A stretch of DNA of 64,000 nucleotides from assembly GCA_051453625.1 (NCBI GenBank), contig JBOZIK010000001.1, forward strand, positions 190,271,414 to 190,335,413, written 5' to 3'. Each line of letters begins with the position of its first letter. Position 1 is the stretch's first letter. The position numbers and the translations under genes are program-made. Below are positions 1 to 11,630 of this stretch, piece by piece. This DNA is from Welwitschia mirabilis (Eukaryota; Gnetophyta; Gnetopsida; Welwitschiales). Under the pieces are notes generated by a model. That model was given only the letters and a program-made list of their open reading frames with translations. It was not told the origin of the DNA and searched no databases.

Positions 1-577
1 TGTTTTGTAAATAGGAAAGCAACAAGTAGGGTATACCATCATGCTTACAATATGGCCTAAGTCAATCTAGCTGTCTTGTGTATCTACATATGAGCTGTCA
101 AGTTAGAGTCTATAAATTTAGCTAGAAGAACTTTTCTTATACTTGAAAGAAATTTGTTATCCTATATAATAAATCATATTGTAATTTTCCTTACTAAGAT
201 AATCCAAACCTTACTTAAAATTTGATCAAATTTAAGAGAAATCTTAAAATAGATATCTAAACATCTACTTGGAAACATTGAAAAACCTTTAATATGTCTA
301 ACTTTATTTTTTGATGAGTGTTTATCAAGAAAATCTTAAATTTATATCAATTGATCATAATACCTAAGGAATTATGAAAATAATTCAAATGATTATAAGC
401 TTGTTGAGCCACAAAAAGGCTAGAATCAAGACATAAAAAAGTATCATATACAAACTGAAGAACAAGATAAAAGGAAGTTAATTCAATTATTAAGATCTAA
501 TACTAATAAAATAATCTAGCTAAAGAATCCATTACTAGAATAAAGATTTAAGAAGATAGAGGATCACCCTAGTAAAG

Positions 578-587
578 NNNNNNNNNN
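578..587. other. Assembly gap, 10 N
   Basis: Ten unknown bases fall between the AFD box and the GDPLS box of the LINE reverse transcriptase, where roughly 55-60 codons would be expected. Confidence 0.95.
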
Positions 588-876
588 CCATTGAACTATA
601 TCAAATGCTTTAGCTATATCAGACTTATAGGCTTATTCTTCTTATGGTACAAATACATAATTTTATTAGCAAGAATGATGTTATTATGTATGACTCTTCC
701 TGATATCAACCTAGATTGAAAAGGAAAAATCATATCTAGAATAAGTGTTTTAATCCTATCAATAATAATCTTCTAGTAGATCTTATATAAAATATTATGT
801 AGGTTGATTGGCTAATACTAATGGGGATTTTTGTCCATATTTTGATTTGTGAATGAGTATGATGAGAGTATCATTA

Positions 877-881
877 TAAGG
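877..881. repeat. Target-site duplication, left copy (taagg)
   Basis: Five bases just before the 5' LTR. They match aaagg at 16,709-16,713 at four of five positions, as expected of an aged gypsy insertion. Confidence 0.65.
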
Positions 882-2133
882 TATTGCACTACTAACTTGC
901 ATGTATTTGATAGGTATTTTGAGTAGTTCTACAAGATATTAGATAAGTTTGTGTTGGATTTCCATGCTAATGTAAAGCTGAGATGAAAGATACAAAAACA
1001 TATAATCTTTATGATATTTTGTAGCATTTAAATCTATTTACAATATTTCTTTTTTTAAAATAAGCCTTCTGCAAACATTAATGCTAATGCATTATATGGA
1101 TACTTATAAAAAGCCTATTGTCCACCTCATCGTCTGGATGATTATATGGATAATAGACTAATTAAGCTAATGAGAATGCTGATTGGAATCAATTTGACAG
1201 CTAACATGGAATTCTTATAAGATGATATCATCTCTTATGTCATCCAAATGACCAACAAGATGACATCTAAAATAATGATTCATTGAACTTCATATAACTT
1301 TAGCCATTTATTTCTATATGTCTTGCATTGTTATTAGGGTTGTATATATACCTATTTGTCCTATTTGTTTGTGAGTATACTTTTGTCGATAAGTATTAAC
1401 TCCACCTTCAAATATTTCTTGTCTTTTCTTGCATTGAAAATTCTTATGATATGAGATTAAAGGACTGGGGATCCATCCATTATAGTTACAAAGAGACTTC
1501 TTCCTTGGTATTGGGCTATGCTTCCTCTATTAATGTGTAGCTATTTTATAACATGGATGTTGATTTGAAATTAATTTAAAGAATTGTTTTTCTATTTTAT
1601 TATGCTTATTGTGTGCATGTTTGTTATAGTTTATGTTGCTTATAATTTTCTGACAATTTATTAAGCAATATAGATTATTAATACAACCTAGTTTAAACAT
1701 TATTAGTTAGGTTCATTATATTTCTTTCCTAGATTAACTTTACATAGTTTTCTATTTTTTTTAACGTACTTGATAGCTTAGACTAGTTTTGATCTAGTAA
1801 CAACATTCCTTAATTGATCTATATTATACAGGATTAATCTCTATGATAGGACAATCTGGTAATTGGATAGAATTTAAACTTAGCTTAGATTTGCATAAGT
1901 GTGTTTATATTATCATTTTCTACATTGTTATTTATTTTTACTATTAAAGTACATAAGTGTTTTATTTTGAAATAAATTCTTTTTTTTTTTAGCCTATGCT
2001 ATTAATGGAAATATAGCATTTGGATTAACTCCCATCTAAATTAGTATGTTGTGTTGTGTAAAAAACTATATTTATTTGTGAATAATAGGATCTTCTTGAG
2101 AGCATAACATTTCCACAAATACATATCACAACA
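882..2133 (+). repeat. 5' LTR of the first Athila-like element
   Basis: Begins tattgc (ancestral TG changed to TA) and ends cacaaca. It aligns with 15,617-16,708, for example around the shared gggatccatccatt-type block near 1,470 and near 16,190. The 5' copy is longer because of indels near 1,650-1,900. A TATA-like tract, tatatata, lies at about 1,343-1,350. The palindromic motif discussed in the findings occurs at 1,129-1,142 and 1,239-1,252. Short open frames inside the LTR are chance frames. Confidence 0.85.
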
Positions 2134-2135
2134 TC

Positions 2136-2154
2136 TTGGTACCATTGCTAGGGA
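2136..2154 (+). promoter_or_regulatory. Primer binding site, Athila/Tat type
   Basis: The sequence ttggtaccattgctaggga starts two bases after the LTR. It resembles the Athila/Tat PBS, TTGGCGCCGTTGCCGGGGA, which pairs with a tRNA 3' end (tRNA-Asp is usually named). All five differences are C-to-T or G-to-A changes inside CpG pairs, as expected from methylation decay. Confidence 0.75.
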
Positions 2155-2620
2155 AGGCTACTTGGATCTTAATAACTATAATTACTTAGGTGAGTGTTTG
2201 AATATTAGTTAGAATATTTGCCTATAGTAGTATTATATTTCTAATTATAGTAGGATAGGCTTTTCTTTTCACACTTTTGTTTTTCCATTTTGAAATAAAC
2301 ACTTTGTCATTTGATCCATCGTCCAAATGACATGTGGTGATGATGGCCTGTATCCCTTGATTTTTTAGCTTTCCTTAAAATCAGGGTTTTCCTATTATTC
2401 CCTCTATCATCTAAATGACTCAAAAAGGTAATAGTCTATTTTCAATGTTGTCTGTGTCTATTATTTTGCACTTCTATTTTTTGTGTTTTTCATTTTTTGT
2501 GTTTTTTGTGTTTTGTGTCATTCAAATATATTGTCTAAACAACCATAAGGACAACGTGCATTAAACATTAAAACTAACTATGTTGGAACATAATAAAATC
2601 TAGTAAGAAATAAAAATATC
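2155..2620 (+). other. Leader between PBS and gag
   Basis: No protein frame is seen. The stretch is homologous to 5,043-5,520 in the second copy. It carries palindromic motifs at 2,318-2,331, 2,406-2,420 and 2,531-2,543. Confidence 0.6.
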
Positions 2621-4541
2621 AAAGAGAATGTCTATTCATAGAGGAAAACATCTGAGAAAGTTTGATTAACTTCGAATTCAACTTAGGTATGCATACTAAA
2701 GGTGTGTAAAGTATTTTAAAAATTTTAATTTCTACATTTATTCTTTTAAAATCTAATTTTATAAAATAAAACTTTCAAAAGATTTTTTAGATGATAGTTT
2801 AGAAGTAAATCATTTTTTAAATATGTCTAATTAATTGCAAAAGAAAAAGCAAGCCACTTTGCCTAATCTGCCCATTATTATTAGAACTCCTATGACTATG
2901 TCCATAAATCCTAATGTCAATGTCACCCTAAGAGATCTTATAGTTAATAAAAAACATGAAATCCAAATCCCTTTTTATTTATCTCAATGACAATGTTGAA
3001 CATAGAAATTTAAACGCTTACTCCATTTTCAGTAGTGGACACGATGAAGATCCTTTACAACATATTACTTACATTGAATAGTTAGTACTTACTTCTGAAA
3101 ATGGTAAAAAAAATAAGTAATAAAACTTATAGTAATTTTTCCCATCATCTTAAAAGAAAAGGCTAAACTTTGATTAAGAACTATTTTTCATAAAAGTCTG
3201 AAAACATAGAGTCAAGATCAAAAAGCTTTCATAAAAGGATTCATAAGTGAAACAACCATACAAAAATGTGCAAAAGAAGTAACTAACTTCTAATAACAAC
3301 CTAATGAAGTTTATAACTCCACCTATGAGATATGTTTCATTACTTTACATTCAAAACCCATAGATGCTTTTCTTAAAAATAATTGGTAGACTAATTTTAT
3401 AATGGACTCAATAATCAAACTAAGCAACTTGTTGACTTTTCATGTGAAGGAAATTTGATGAACCTTAGATTAAAAAATTCTTAGAGAGTATTGGAGGAGT
3501 TAGTGAAAGTAATCCAAACTTGGCATAAACCCTCACCTAGAGAAAATCGTATAGTACATCAAATCATTAAATATCTTAAGGAGATTAAGCAAGAGAAGAA
3601 AAAAGTAAAAATTGAAAAAGAATCAACTAATGTCATTGAGGATTTTACCTCAATGTTAGAGAAATACACTCAAATTATCTTAGATGCAAAGGTGATAATA
3701 AAAAAGAGTGTAGTTTTAGATCCAACTTATGATTTATTTGAAGACAAGTATCATGTGATGAAATATTATCCTTTATTGCCAACATATAAGGAAAACATTT
3801 ATGAATAAGTGTGCGCTTTTAATCAAAGGTCTTCAAACTTTGACAATTAAAATTAAAATCCAAACCAAAGTTAAATTCAAAATTAAAACAATTTCCAACC
3901 TAAGATAAATGTACAACCAAATTTCAAAAATTTTCAAACAAATCATCCTAATTTCCAATCATTTAGAAAAAGATTTGAGAATGAAAATTTCCAACCAAAC
4001 AACTCTAATAATTAAGAAAGATCATCCAAATTATAAAATCAAGATGATCCACTTAGAAATTCTATTTATGAGTTAAGAAAAACCCAAAAAAGAATAAATT
4101 TTAACATTGAAAATCTTATTAGTATTTTACAACAAACTATGCTTGCTAATTAAAGACTATAAGAGTCACTTGCTATACAACTTCTATCAAATCCAATCTA
4201 AATAAAGTTTAGAAAGATTGTAAGGTTATGACAAGAAGTGGAAATGAGACATCACCTCCAATAATGAGGATTTAACATCTTAAAATGATAAAATGATGAG
4301 AAAGAAGAGGATATAAAAATTTTAGAAAATCATTCTTTCCCTTCTCCCTTAAATAATAAAAAAAAAATTCTTGTCATGAAAAAGGTAAGAAACCTGCTAC
4401 TCCTTGGCTTGATAGATTAAATACTAATTTTTCTTTTGATAAATATCTTGAAGCCTTAATGCAAAATGGGAGCATAAAGTTATCATTTTAAAAATTTTTG
4501 CAAGGAAATCATAAATATTCTAAGTTGTGAAAAGATCTTAT
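2620..4541 (+). pseudogene. Athila-like gag, first copy (broken, cut by gap)
   Basis: Gag would form the virus-like particle that packages element RNA. Residues such as NVEHRNLNAYSIF, EDPLQHITYIE and KEKAKL fit the retrotransposon gag core, at about 2,990-3,200. The longest open piece, 3,491-3,808 (105 codons), is the helical segment that follows GGNLMN-like residues. It is rich in Lys and Glu. The C-terminal part, 3,820-4,200, is Asn- and Gln-rich, as in Athila gag. Stops interrupt it throughout. The same protein is encoded more completely at 5,520-7,440, and this copy ends at the gap. Confidence 0.75.
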
Positions 4542-4641
4542 NNNNNNNNNNNNNNNNNNNNNNNNNNNNNNNNNNNNNNNNNNNNNNNNNNNNNNNNNNN
4601 NNNNNNNNNNNNNNNNNNNNNNNNNNNNNNNNNNNNNNNNN
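4542..4641. other. Assembly gap, 100 N
   Basis: Nominal scaffold gap. The left side ends in late gag and the right side restarts inside the LTR, so about 2.9 kb of element sequence is present twice. Confidence 0.95.
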
Positions 4642-5021
4642 ATGCTTATTATGTGCTTATCCCTTATAGTTTATGTTGCTTCTAATTTTATGATACTTTC
4701 TTTAGTGATATGGATTATGAAGGTAACCTTGATTAAGATTAAGCATTATTAGTTTAGGTACATTATCTTTTCTTTTCTAGATTAACTTTACATAAGTATG
4801 TTTGCATTATTATTTTCTACATTGCATTCTATTTTACCATCAAAGTATGTAAATATTTCATATTGAAATTAATTCTCTTCCTTTTAGCCTGTGCCTTTAA
4901 TAAGAATATGACATTTGGATCCCCTTCCATCTATATTAGTATGTTGTATTATGCAAAATATATATTTATTTATGAATGAGAGTATCTTCTTAGGAGCATA
5001 ATGTTAATAGGCACAGCAACA
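4642..5021 (+). repeat. 3' part of a second Athila-like LTR
   Basis: Homologous to about 1,597-2,133 and to 16,321-16,708. It ends gcacagcaaca directly before a PBS. The 5' part is lost in the gap. Confidence 0.8.
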
Positions 5022-5023
5022 TC

Positions 5024-5042
5024 TTGGTGTCATTGCTAGGGA
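5024..5042 (+). promoter_or_regulatory. Primer binding site of the second copy
   Basis: Reads ttggtgtcattgctaggga, the same type as at 2,136 but with a different set of transition changes. The two copies therefore decayed independently. Confidence 0.75.
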
Positions 5043-5520
5043 AGGCTGCTTAGAATTTAATTATTATCATTTCTTAAATCAGTGTTTGGTTTTAGTTTAG
5101 ATATTTAAATGTAGTAGTGCTATGCTTGTAACTGCAGTAGTATAGGTTTTTCTTTCCACACTTTCTATTTTGCATTACAAAATAAATGCTTTGTTATCTA
5201 CTCCATCGTCCAGATGACATGCAGCAACAATAGCCTATGTGCCTTGAGATTTTTTTAGTTTTTTGTTTTCTTAAAAATTAGGATTTTCTCTATCATCCCC
5301 TCTGTCATCCAAACAACCTAGGAGGATAATAGCCTATTTTTAGTGATTTTAGTATTTGTTATTTTGCACATTATTTTTTTGTATTTTTTATTTTTTGTGT
5401 TCTTTGTGTTTTCTATCGTCAGACATATAGTTCGAATGATCATAGGAATGACATGTACTAAGCATAAATTGGGCATGCTAGGACTAGTGAGAAAGAAAAA
5501 TATTAAAGAAAGCAATTATT
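5043..5520 (+). other. Leader of the second copy
   Basis: Non-coding leader matching 2,155-2,620. It contains the palindromic motif at 5,205-5,218 and 5,304-5,317, and a weaker one at 5,428-5,440. Short open frames on both strands at 5,318-5,525 come from a T-rich tract and are not genes. Confidence 0.6.
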
Positions 5521-7440
5521 TATAGAGGAAAACATTTAAGAAGATTTGATTAACTTCGAATTTAACTCAGGTATGCACACCAAAGATACACAAATATCAA
5601 AAATTCCAAAAATTTCTAGTATTATTAATTTAGAATATAATTTTGTAAAAAAAAAATTTTTAGAAGATTGTTTAGATGATAGTTTAGAAGAAGATCATTT
5701 TTTAAATATTCCTAGTTCATCACAAAAGCAAAAGTAGGTCGCTTTGGTTAATCCACCCCTTTTTATTAGAATTCCTATAATTATACCTATAGATCTTAAT
5801 GCCAATATTATCCTTAGAGAGGTTATAGCTAATAAAAAAGGTTAATTAAATGTTTTTTGATTTACCTTCTAGTATCGATGTCGAACTTAGAAATTTAAAT
5901 GCTTATCTTATTTTTAGTGGTGAACACTATGAAGATCCTTTACAACATATTGTCAATATTAAATAGTTATTACTTACTTCTAAAAATGGTAAGAAAAGAA
6001 TAAATGATATAACTTACATAGTAATTTTTCCCATCACTTTAAAAGGAAAAGCTAAACTTTGGTTAAGAACTATTCCCATAAAAGTCTAAAAATATGGATT
6101 TAAGTTCAAGAAGCTTTCATAAAATGATTCATGAGTGAAAAAACCATAAGAAAGAAGTAACTAATTTCCAATAATAGCTTAATGAAAATTATACCTCCAC
6201 CTATAAGAGATTTTTTGTTGCTTTACATTTGAAACTTGTAGATGCTTTTTCTTAAGAAGAATTAGTAGACTACTTTTATAGTGAACTCAATAGTCAAACT
6301 AAGCAATTTTTTAACTTTTCGTGTGGAGGAAATTTAATGAACCGAACATTAGAAAATGCTTGAAGAGTGTGGAAAGAGTTAGTAGAAGTGAGTCAAATCT
6401 AGCCTAAACACTCACCTAGAGAAAATCATATAGTAGGTTAAATCATTAAACATCTTAAAGAAGTTAAGGAAGAAAAGGAGAAAGTGAAAATTGAAAAGGA
6501 ACCAACTAATGTCATTAAGAATTTCATCTCAACTTTAGAGAAAAGCACTCATATGTGTTTATATGTAAAGGTAGTAACATAAAGAAGTGTGGTTATAACT
6601 CCAACTTTTGATTTATGTGAAGATAACCACCATGTGATAAAAGATTATTCTTTATGCAAGCATATAGAGAAATAATTTATGAAGAAGTATGTACTTTTAA
6701 TCAAAGGTCTTTAAATTTTGAAAATCAAGATCAAAGTCAAATCTAAAATTAAAACAATTTTCAACCTAGGATGAATGGACAATCAAATTTCAAAAATTTT
6801 CAAATAAATAATACTAATTTTCAACCATTTAGAAAAAGATTTAAGAATGTAAATTTTTAATCAAACAACTTTAATAATCAAGCAAGCTTATCCAACTCAT
6901 AAAACCAAGGTGATCCGCTTAGAAATTCCATTGATGAGTTGAGAAAAACCCAAGAAAGAACATACTCCAACATTGAAAATCTTATGAGTATTTTACAACA
7001 AACTATGCTTGCTAATCAAAGATCATAAGAGTCACTTATTACACAACCTCTACCAAATCCATATAAAGTTAAGAAAAATTATAGAATTGTGATAAGAAGT
7101 GAAAATAAGATAATACCTCCTACTCATAAGGCTTCAAGACCTTAAAGTGATAAAAATTATGAGGAAAAAAAGGATATAGAAATTTATAAAATCATTCTTT
7201 TCCTTCTCCTTTAAATAATAAAAATAAAAATTCTTCTCATTAAAAAGATAAAAAACTCACTACATCTTGGCTTGATAGATTAAAAATTGATCCTAATTCT
7301 AATGAACATCTTAAAGCCTTAATGCAAAATGTGAGCATAGATTTATCATTTTGGAAACTTTTGCAAGAGAATCCTAAATATTCTAAGTTATGGAAAGATT
7401 TGATTAGGAGAAAAAAAAAATGAACTACCCCTAGTAAAGT
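5520..7440 (+). pseudogene. Athila-like gag, second copy (broken)
   Basis: The open piece at 5,546-5,737 (63 codons) is the gag N-terminus. It is acidic and contains LEDCLDDSLEEDHF. Further on come KGKAKLW-type residues near 6,040 and the CGGNLMN motif near 6,325-6,345. The Asn- and Gln-rich tail (6,700-7,080) contains NFQPFRKRF and DELRKTQE. The order and spacing match the first copy, and stops and small indels differ between the two. Gag runs without a clear boundary into protease, as in elements with one gag-pol frame. No zinc knuckle was found. Confidence 0.75.
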
Positions 7441-7469
7441 CTTCCTAGCCTAATCCATTAATAACTGAT

Positions 7470-8030
7470 TCTTACATAAATGTCTAAAGTTTAAAGATCT
7501 CAGGGTAGCAACTTTTACTGTCACTTTAAAAGGAAATAGAAGAATAGGAAAAGCCTTAATTAATATAGGAGGAAGTTTTAACATTATGCTTTTGCATATT
7601 TATCAATTACTTGGGTTAGAAAGAAGAATAGAGCCTACAAGGATTGTTTTAAATTAGCATATACATAAGTTAAGAAAACTTTAGGTGTAATTAAGGATTT
7701 AGTAATTCAAATTAAAGAAGCATTCTATCCTATTAATATGGTCATGATAGAAGTTAAACATAATGATGGTTATCCATTACTTCTAGGAAGAGCTTTTTGT
7801 ACAATAGCCCATTGTATTATAAGTACTAAAATAAAAATGATGGGTTGCTATTTAGGAAATAAGAAGTTCACAATAAGAGTATTTAATGCTATTGAAAAAT
7901 ATTTAGGTGATTATTTGAGTATGGAAGAATTTATTAAACCAAATTTATTTTTACGACATCATCCACTTGAAGAAATATGGTTAATACTTCATAAGCCAAC
8001 TTTTTTTGATAATTGACTTAAAGTAGACAA
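7470..8030 (+). pseudogene. Aspartic protease domain of Athila-like pol
   Basis: The retropepsin domain would cut the gag-pol precursor. At about 7,515-7,660 the residues TVTLKGNRRIGKALINIGGS can be read, followed by FNIMLLHIYQLLG. The active site D(L/T)GAS appears as NIGGS, so the catalytic Asp is lost. The C-terminal half lies in an open frame at 7,738-8,016 with YPLLLGRAFCTIAHCI, matching the PLILGRPF motif that closes plant gypsy proteases. Confidence 0.75.
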
Positions 8031-8329
8031 CTTGAAAGCTTTTGATGATCAACTTAGTTTTGGTCATTTAGAAACTAATTATTCTGGTCTGAAGAGTAGA
8101 AATACTGTATCTGTCAATTATGCAAAAGTTTGATATTTAACCAAAACTGATATTTCTTATTTTGAAGATGGTCATCCACTACTGACATCCAAACGATGGT
8201 CTAAGATGATAGTGAATTTCCATGAAAATTTAATAGAAAATAAAAATTTAAATTTAAATTTTAATCTGAAACCTTTACCTAGTGCACCAAAATATATTTT
8301 TTGGTGTAATGACCCAAAAAAAACCTTTG

Positions 8330-9290
8330 ATAATCAATGAAAATCTTTTCCCTTAACAAGAATTAAACTTAATCTTACTTTTACAATATAAGGTAAATGT
8401 GTTTGGTTGGTTCCATAAAGATTTAACAACCCTTCTTACCTAAATTGTTTAATATAAAATCTACCTTAAGGATAATGTAAAACCTATTAAGAAATACCAA
8501 TGTAAACTTAATCCAGCTCTTAAATAAGTTGTAAAAAATGAAATCATTAAATTAATAAATGTTGGAATCATTTATGCCATAACGAATAGTAAGTGGATTA
8601 GATCTTTGATGATAGTACCTAATAAATATGGGAAAAAGAGGATGTGTATTTATTTTAGAAAATTAAATGAAGTAACCAAAAAATATAATTCTCTTTTGCA
8701 TTTCTTTAATTAGATACTTGATAGAATACAAAGACATACTCTTTATTGTTTTCTTGATGGATATGGTGGTTATAATTAGGTTTGTATTATTAGTGAGAAT
8801 GAGGCTAAGACTAATTTTACTTTATCTTTTAGTATTTTTACTTTTAGATGCATGTCTTTTAGACTTTGCAATACTCCTAGTACTTTTCAATGTGCAATGA
8901 TAGTTTTTTTTTTTTTAAATATGTTAGAGAATTAAATAGAAATTTTTATAGATGATTTCTCTATCTATGCTAAAAAGTTTTAAACAAATCCTAAAAATAT
9001 TATAGAAAGCCTTAATAAATGCATTTCTAGTGGCCTCCATTTGAATTGGAAGAAAAGTTTATTTTTAGTTGAGAGTGGAATTGTTTTAGATCACCATATT
9101 TCAAAAAAAGGGATTAGAATGGACTTTAAAAAGGTTGGTATCATTTAAAACCTAATTTCTCCACTCAATGTGAAATAAGTTTGATCTTTTCTTGGTTATT
9201 GTGGTTTTTCACATTGTTTGATTTAGGATTATGAAAAAATTTGTAAACCCCTTCACTCGTTACTAGAAGAAGAAGCTAAATTTAAATGGA
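8330..9290 (+). pseudogene. Reverse transcriptase of Athila-like pol
   Basis: The N-terminal part reads VIKNEIIKLINVGIIYAI then SKWIRSLMIVPNKYGKKR (8,530-8,640). Next are MCIYFRKLNEVTKKY and HTLYCFLDGYGGYN at 8,735-8,780. The catalytic box is IFIDDFSIY at about 8,940-8,970, where YMDD-type residues are usual. It is followed by LNWKKSLFLVESGIVL and HHISKKGI. The 20-residue insert common in Athila between VPKK and the next motif is not seen. Frameshifts occur near 8,780-8,940. Order and motifs leave little doubt about the family. Confidence 0.85.
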
Positions 9291-9760
9291 ATGAATCTTG
9301 TTAGCTTACTTTTAATAAACTTAAATGTAAAATTTTTTATGCTACTATTGTAATGAGACCCAATGGGAAAAAAATTTTAAATTAATGTGTGATGTTAGTA
9401 ATTTTGTTGTGGATGGGATACTTTGTCAAAAATATGAAAATTATTTTAAAGTTATATGTTATCATAGTAAAAATATATCTAGAACTCCAATGAATTATAC
9501 TACTATAGAAAAAGAAATATTAGTAATTATCTTTTGCTTTGATATGCTTAGATATTATTTTTAGGCTTTCATACAAATGTTTATACCAAACATGCTGCAA
9601 TTCAATAACTTATGACTAAGAAAGATTTAAATGCTAAATTGATTAGATGGATCCTCCTCATGCAAGAATTTAATTTAACCATTATTAATAAAGTAGAAAA
9701 GCATAATTATGTTGCTAATCATTTGTCTTACCTTTCTTCTCTCTTAATGATATTGTTATT
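9290..9760 (+). pseudogene. RNase H domain of Athila-like pol
   Basis: This domain removes RNA from the RNA-DNA hybrid. Visible motifs are FKLMCDVSNFVVDGIL (first Asp present), NYTTIEKEILVIIFCFD, a shortened VYTKHAAIQ (normally YTDH) and LIRWILLMQEFNLTI, then VANHLSYL at its end. The last part lies in an open frame starting at 9,612. The YTDH Asp is replaced by Lys, and a one-base shift occurs before GFHTN. Confidence 0.85.
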
Positions 9761-9849
9761 GATAATTCTTTTCTGGATGAACAACTTTTTGCTATATCTT
9801 CTACTCATTCTCCTCCTTAGTATACTGATACTGTTAATTACCTTATTAT

Positions 9850-11024
9850 CATGAAAACACCACAACATTGAAATTATAATTGAATAAAATCCTTTCTCCA
9901 TAGAATAGGTGACTATAAATGGATAGATTCACATCGTTATCATAGGTATAAAGACTAAATTATGTGAAAATATATGTCTAATTTGGAAAAATATAATATT
10001 CTTCATATTTTTCATTGTGGTTTTTGTGGAGATCATTTAGTAAACAAAAATATCTATGAAAATTTTTCATTTTAGTTTTTTCTTAACCTACTTTTTTTAG
10101 AACTCTTTTAATTTTTCTAGGTGTAATTTTTGTCATTACTATGATAGTATTATTCATGCTCAAGAGATGCTCCTTAGATATATTCTTGAATGTGAATGTT
10201 TCGATTATTAGGAAATCAATTTTATAGCCCTTATTCATCCACCTTCTCATGATAAATATTACATTTTAGTTATTGTAGATTACATCACTAAATGAGTTGA
10301 ATCTATTCCTACTTCTTTGAATGATGTTGATTTGTTCGTAATTTCCTTAGAATGCATATTTTTCAATAATTTGATTTCCTAAAATTATCATTAGCAATTA
10401 AAAAACTCATTTCATAAATCCACTTTTTAGGAAATTTCTTTTATCCATTAGAATAAAACATAGAGTATCTTGTATTTATCATCTACAAATTAATAATAAA
10501 GCTAAAACTTCAAATATAGAAATTAAGAAAATGTTATAAAAACTTATTTCTATTAATAAGAAATCTTAGGCTTCTAAGCTTAATGATGTTCTTTGGGCTT
10601 ATCATACTACTTAAAATAATTCACTTGGTTTTTTTCCTTATGAACTTATATATAGAAAAGTTTGTGTTTTACCTGTTAACATAAACTTTTATCATTCTTT
10701 CGATCAACATAATCTTGTAGACCTTCATGAGAATCTTAAAAATAAATTATCTCAACTTGATTGCCTAGACAAAAAATATACTCATGATATACATCATCAA
10801 CTAATTCATAAAGCCCAAGCTAAGTTCAAACATGATTGAAAGTTACTTCATAAAAGGTTTTAACTAGGTTAATTTGCCCTTTTATATAATACTAAAGTAC
10901 ATCTTTTATATAACAAGTTAACTTCTAAATTGTTAAATCCTTTTCTTATAGAAAAAGTACATTCTAATGGCTCTATTAATATTTTTGACTTAGAAACTAA
11001 GGAGATTCAAAAAGTTAATGGACA
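9850..11024 (+). pseudogene. Integrase of Athila-like pol (heavily broken)
   Basis: N-terminal pieces FLHRIGDYKWI and HCGFCGDHLVNKN (9,890-10,045) correspond to the zinc-binding region. The core is represented by YYILVIVDYITK at about 10,255-10,290 and by decayed residues after it. The C-terminal part includes LNPFLIEKVHSNGSINIF and TKEIQKVNG (10,930-11,020), the usual Athila integrase tail. The first catalytic Asp region reads INFIALIHPP rather than IDFMGPF, so the enzyme is inactive. It is cut by the gap at its last residues. Confidence 0.8.
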
Positions 11025-11124
11025 NNNNNNNNNNNNNNNNNNNNNNNNNNNNNNNNNNNNNNNNNNNNNNNNNNNNNNNNNNNNNNNNNNNNNNNNNNNN
11101 NNNNNNNNNNNNNNNNNNNNNNNN
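11025..11124. other. Assembly gap, 100 N
   Basis: The right side restarts about 430 bp earlier in integrase than the left side ended. Confidence 0.95.
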
Positions 11125-11630
11125 GACTTACCATACTACTTAGCATAGTTCTCTTGGTCTTTTACCTTATGAACTTGTGTACAAAAAATTTTGTATTTTA
11201 CTTTTTGATGTGTGTTATAACTCTTATTATGCTTCTCATCAACTTAATCTTGTAAAACCTTCATGAAAATATTAAACATAAATTAGTCCAATTGGATCAC
11301 CTTAATGAAAAAGGTACCCATGTTATACATCATCAATTAATTCATAAAGGTACCCATGCTAAGTTCAAACATGATAGAAATTTACTTTATAAAAAGTTTG
11401 AACCTGGTTAACTTGTCTTTTTATATAATACTAGAGTACATTTTTTAAATAATAATTCATAGGTCCTTATCTTATAGAGAGAGTTCATTCTAATAACTCT
11501 ATTGAGATTTTTAACTTAGAAACTAAGGAGATTTAAAAAGTTAATGAATAAAGGTTGAAATTATATAAAAAATCTTTTGATGTAACCTTGAACATGATAG
11601 AATTAGTTGTTTTAAAGGTTCTTCTTAATT
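11125..11630 (+). pseudogene. Integrase C-terminal part, second version
   Basis: Starts with TYHTT and SLGLLPYELVYKK and ends with GPYLIERVHSNNSIEIF and KVNE. These are the same residues as at 10,595-11,020 but clearly diverged. It continues past the end of the left copy to a MIELVVLK-like end near 11,610. Confidence 0.75.

Larger units (their letters stand above)
1..881 (-). pseudogene. L1-type LINE, C-terminal half of reverse transcriptase (broken)
   Basis: Read on the minus strand, this is the middle and end of a plant LINE reverse transcriptase, which copies its own RNA at a nicked target. From 881 downwards one meets TLIILIHKSKYGQ, then PINLHNILYKI, then RLISGRVIHNNIILANKI, then DIAKAFDIVQW at about 588-630. 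After the small gap come GDPLSS (552-568), LFILVMD-like residues and the catalytic box. That box reads FVYDT at 441-457 where active LINEs have F/YADD, so the enzyme is dead. Downstream residues resemble the usual region after the palm. Several stops and one or two frameshifts break it. The 3' end lies outside the window. The 5' half is at 16,709-19,690, separated by an inserted gypsy element. Confidence 0.85.

Noticed and set aside
5318-5525. Overlapping open frames on both strands
   Set aside because: Caused by a low-complexity T-rich tract in the gypsy leader. Neither is open in the homologous leader at 2,400-2,620.
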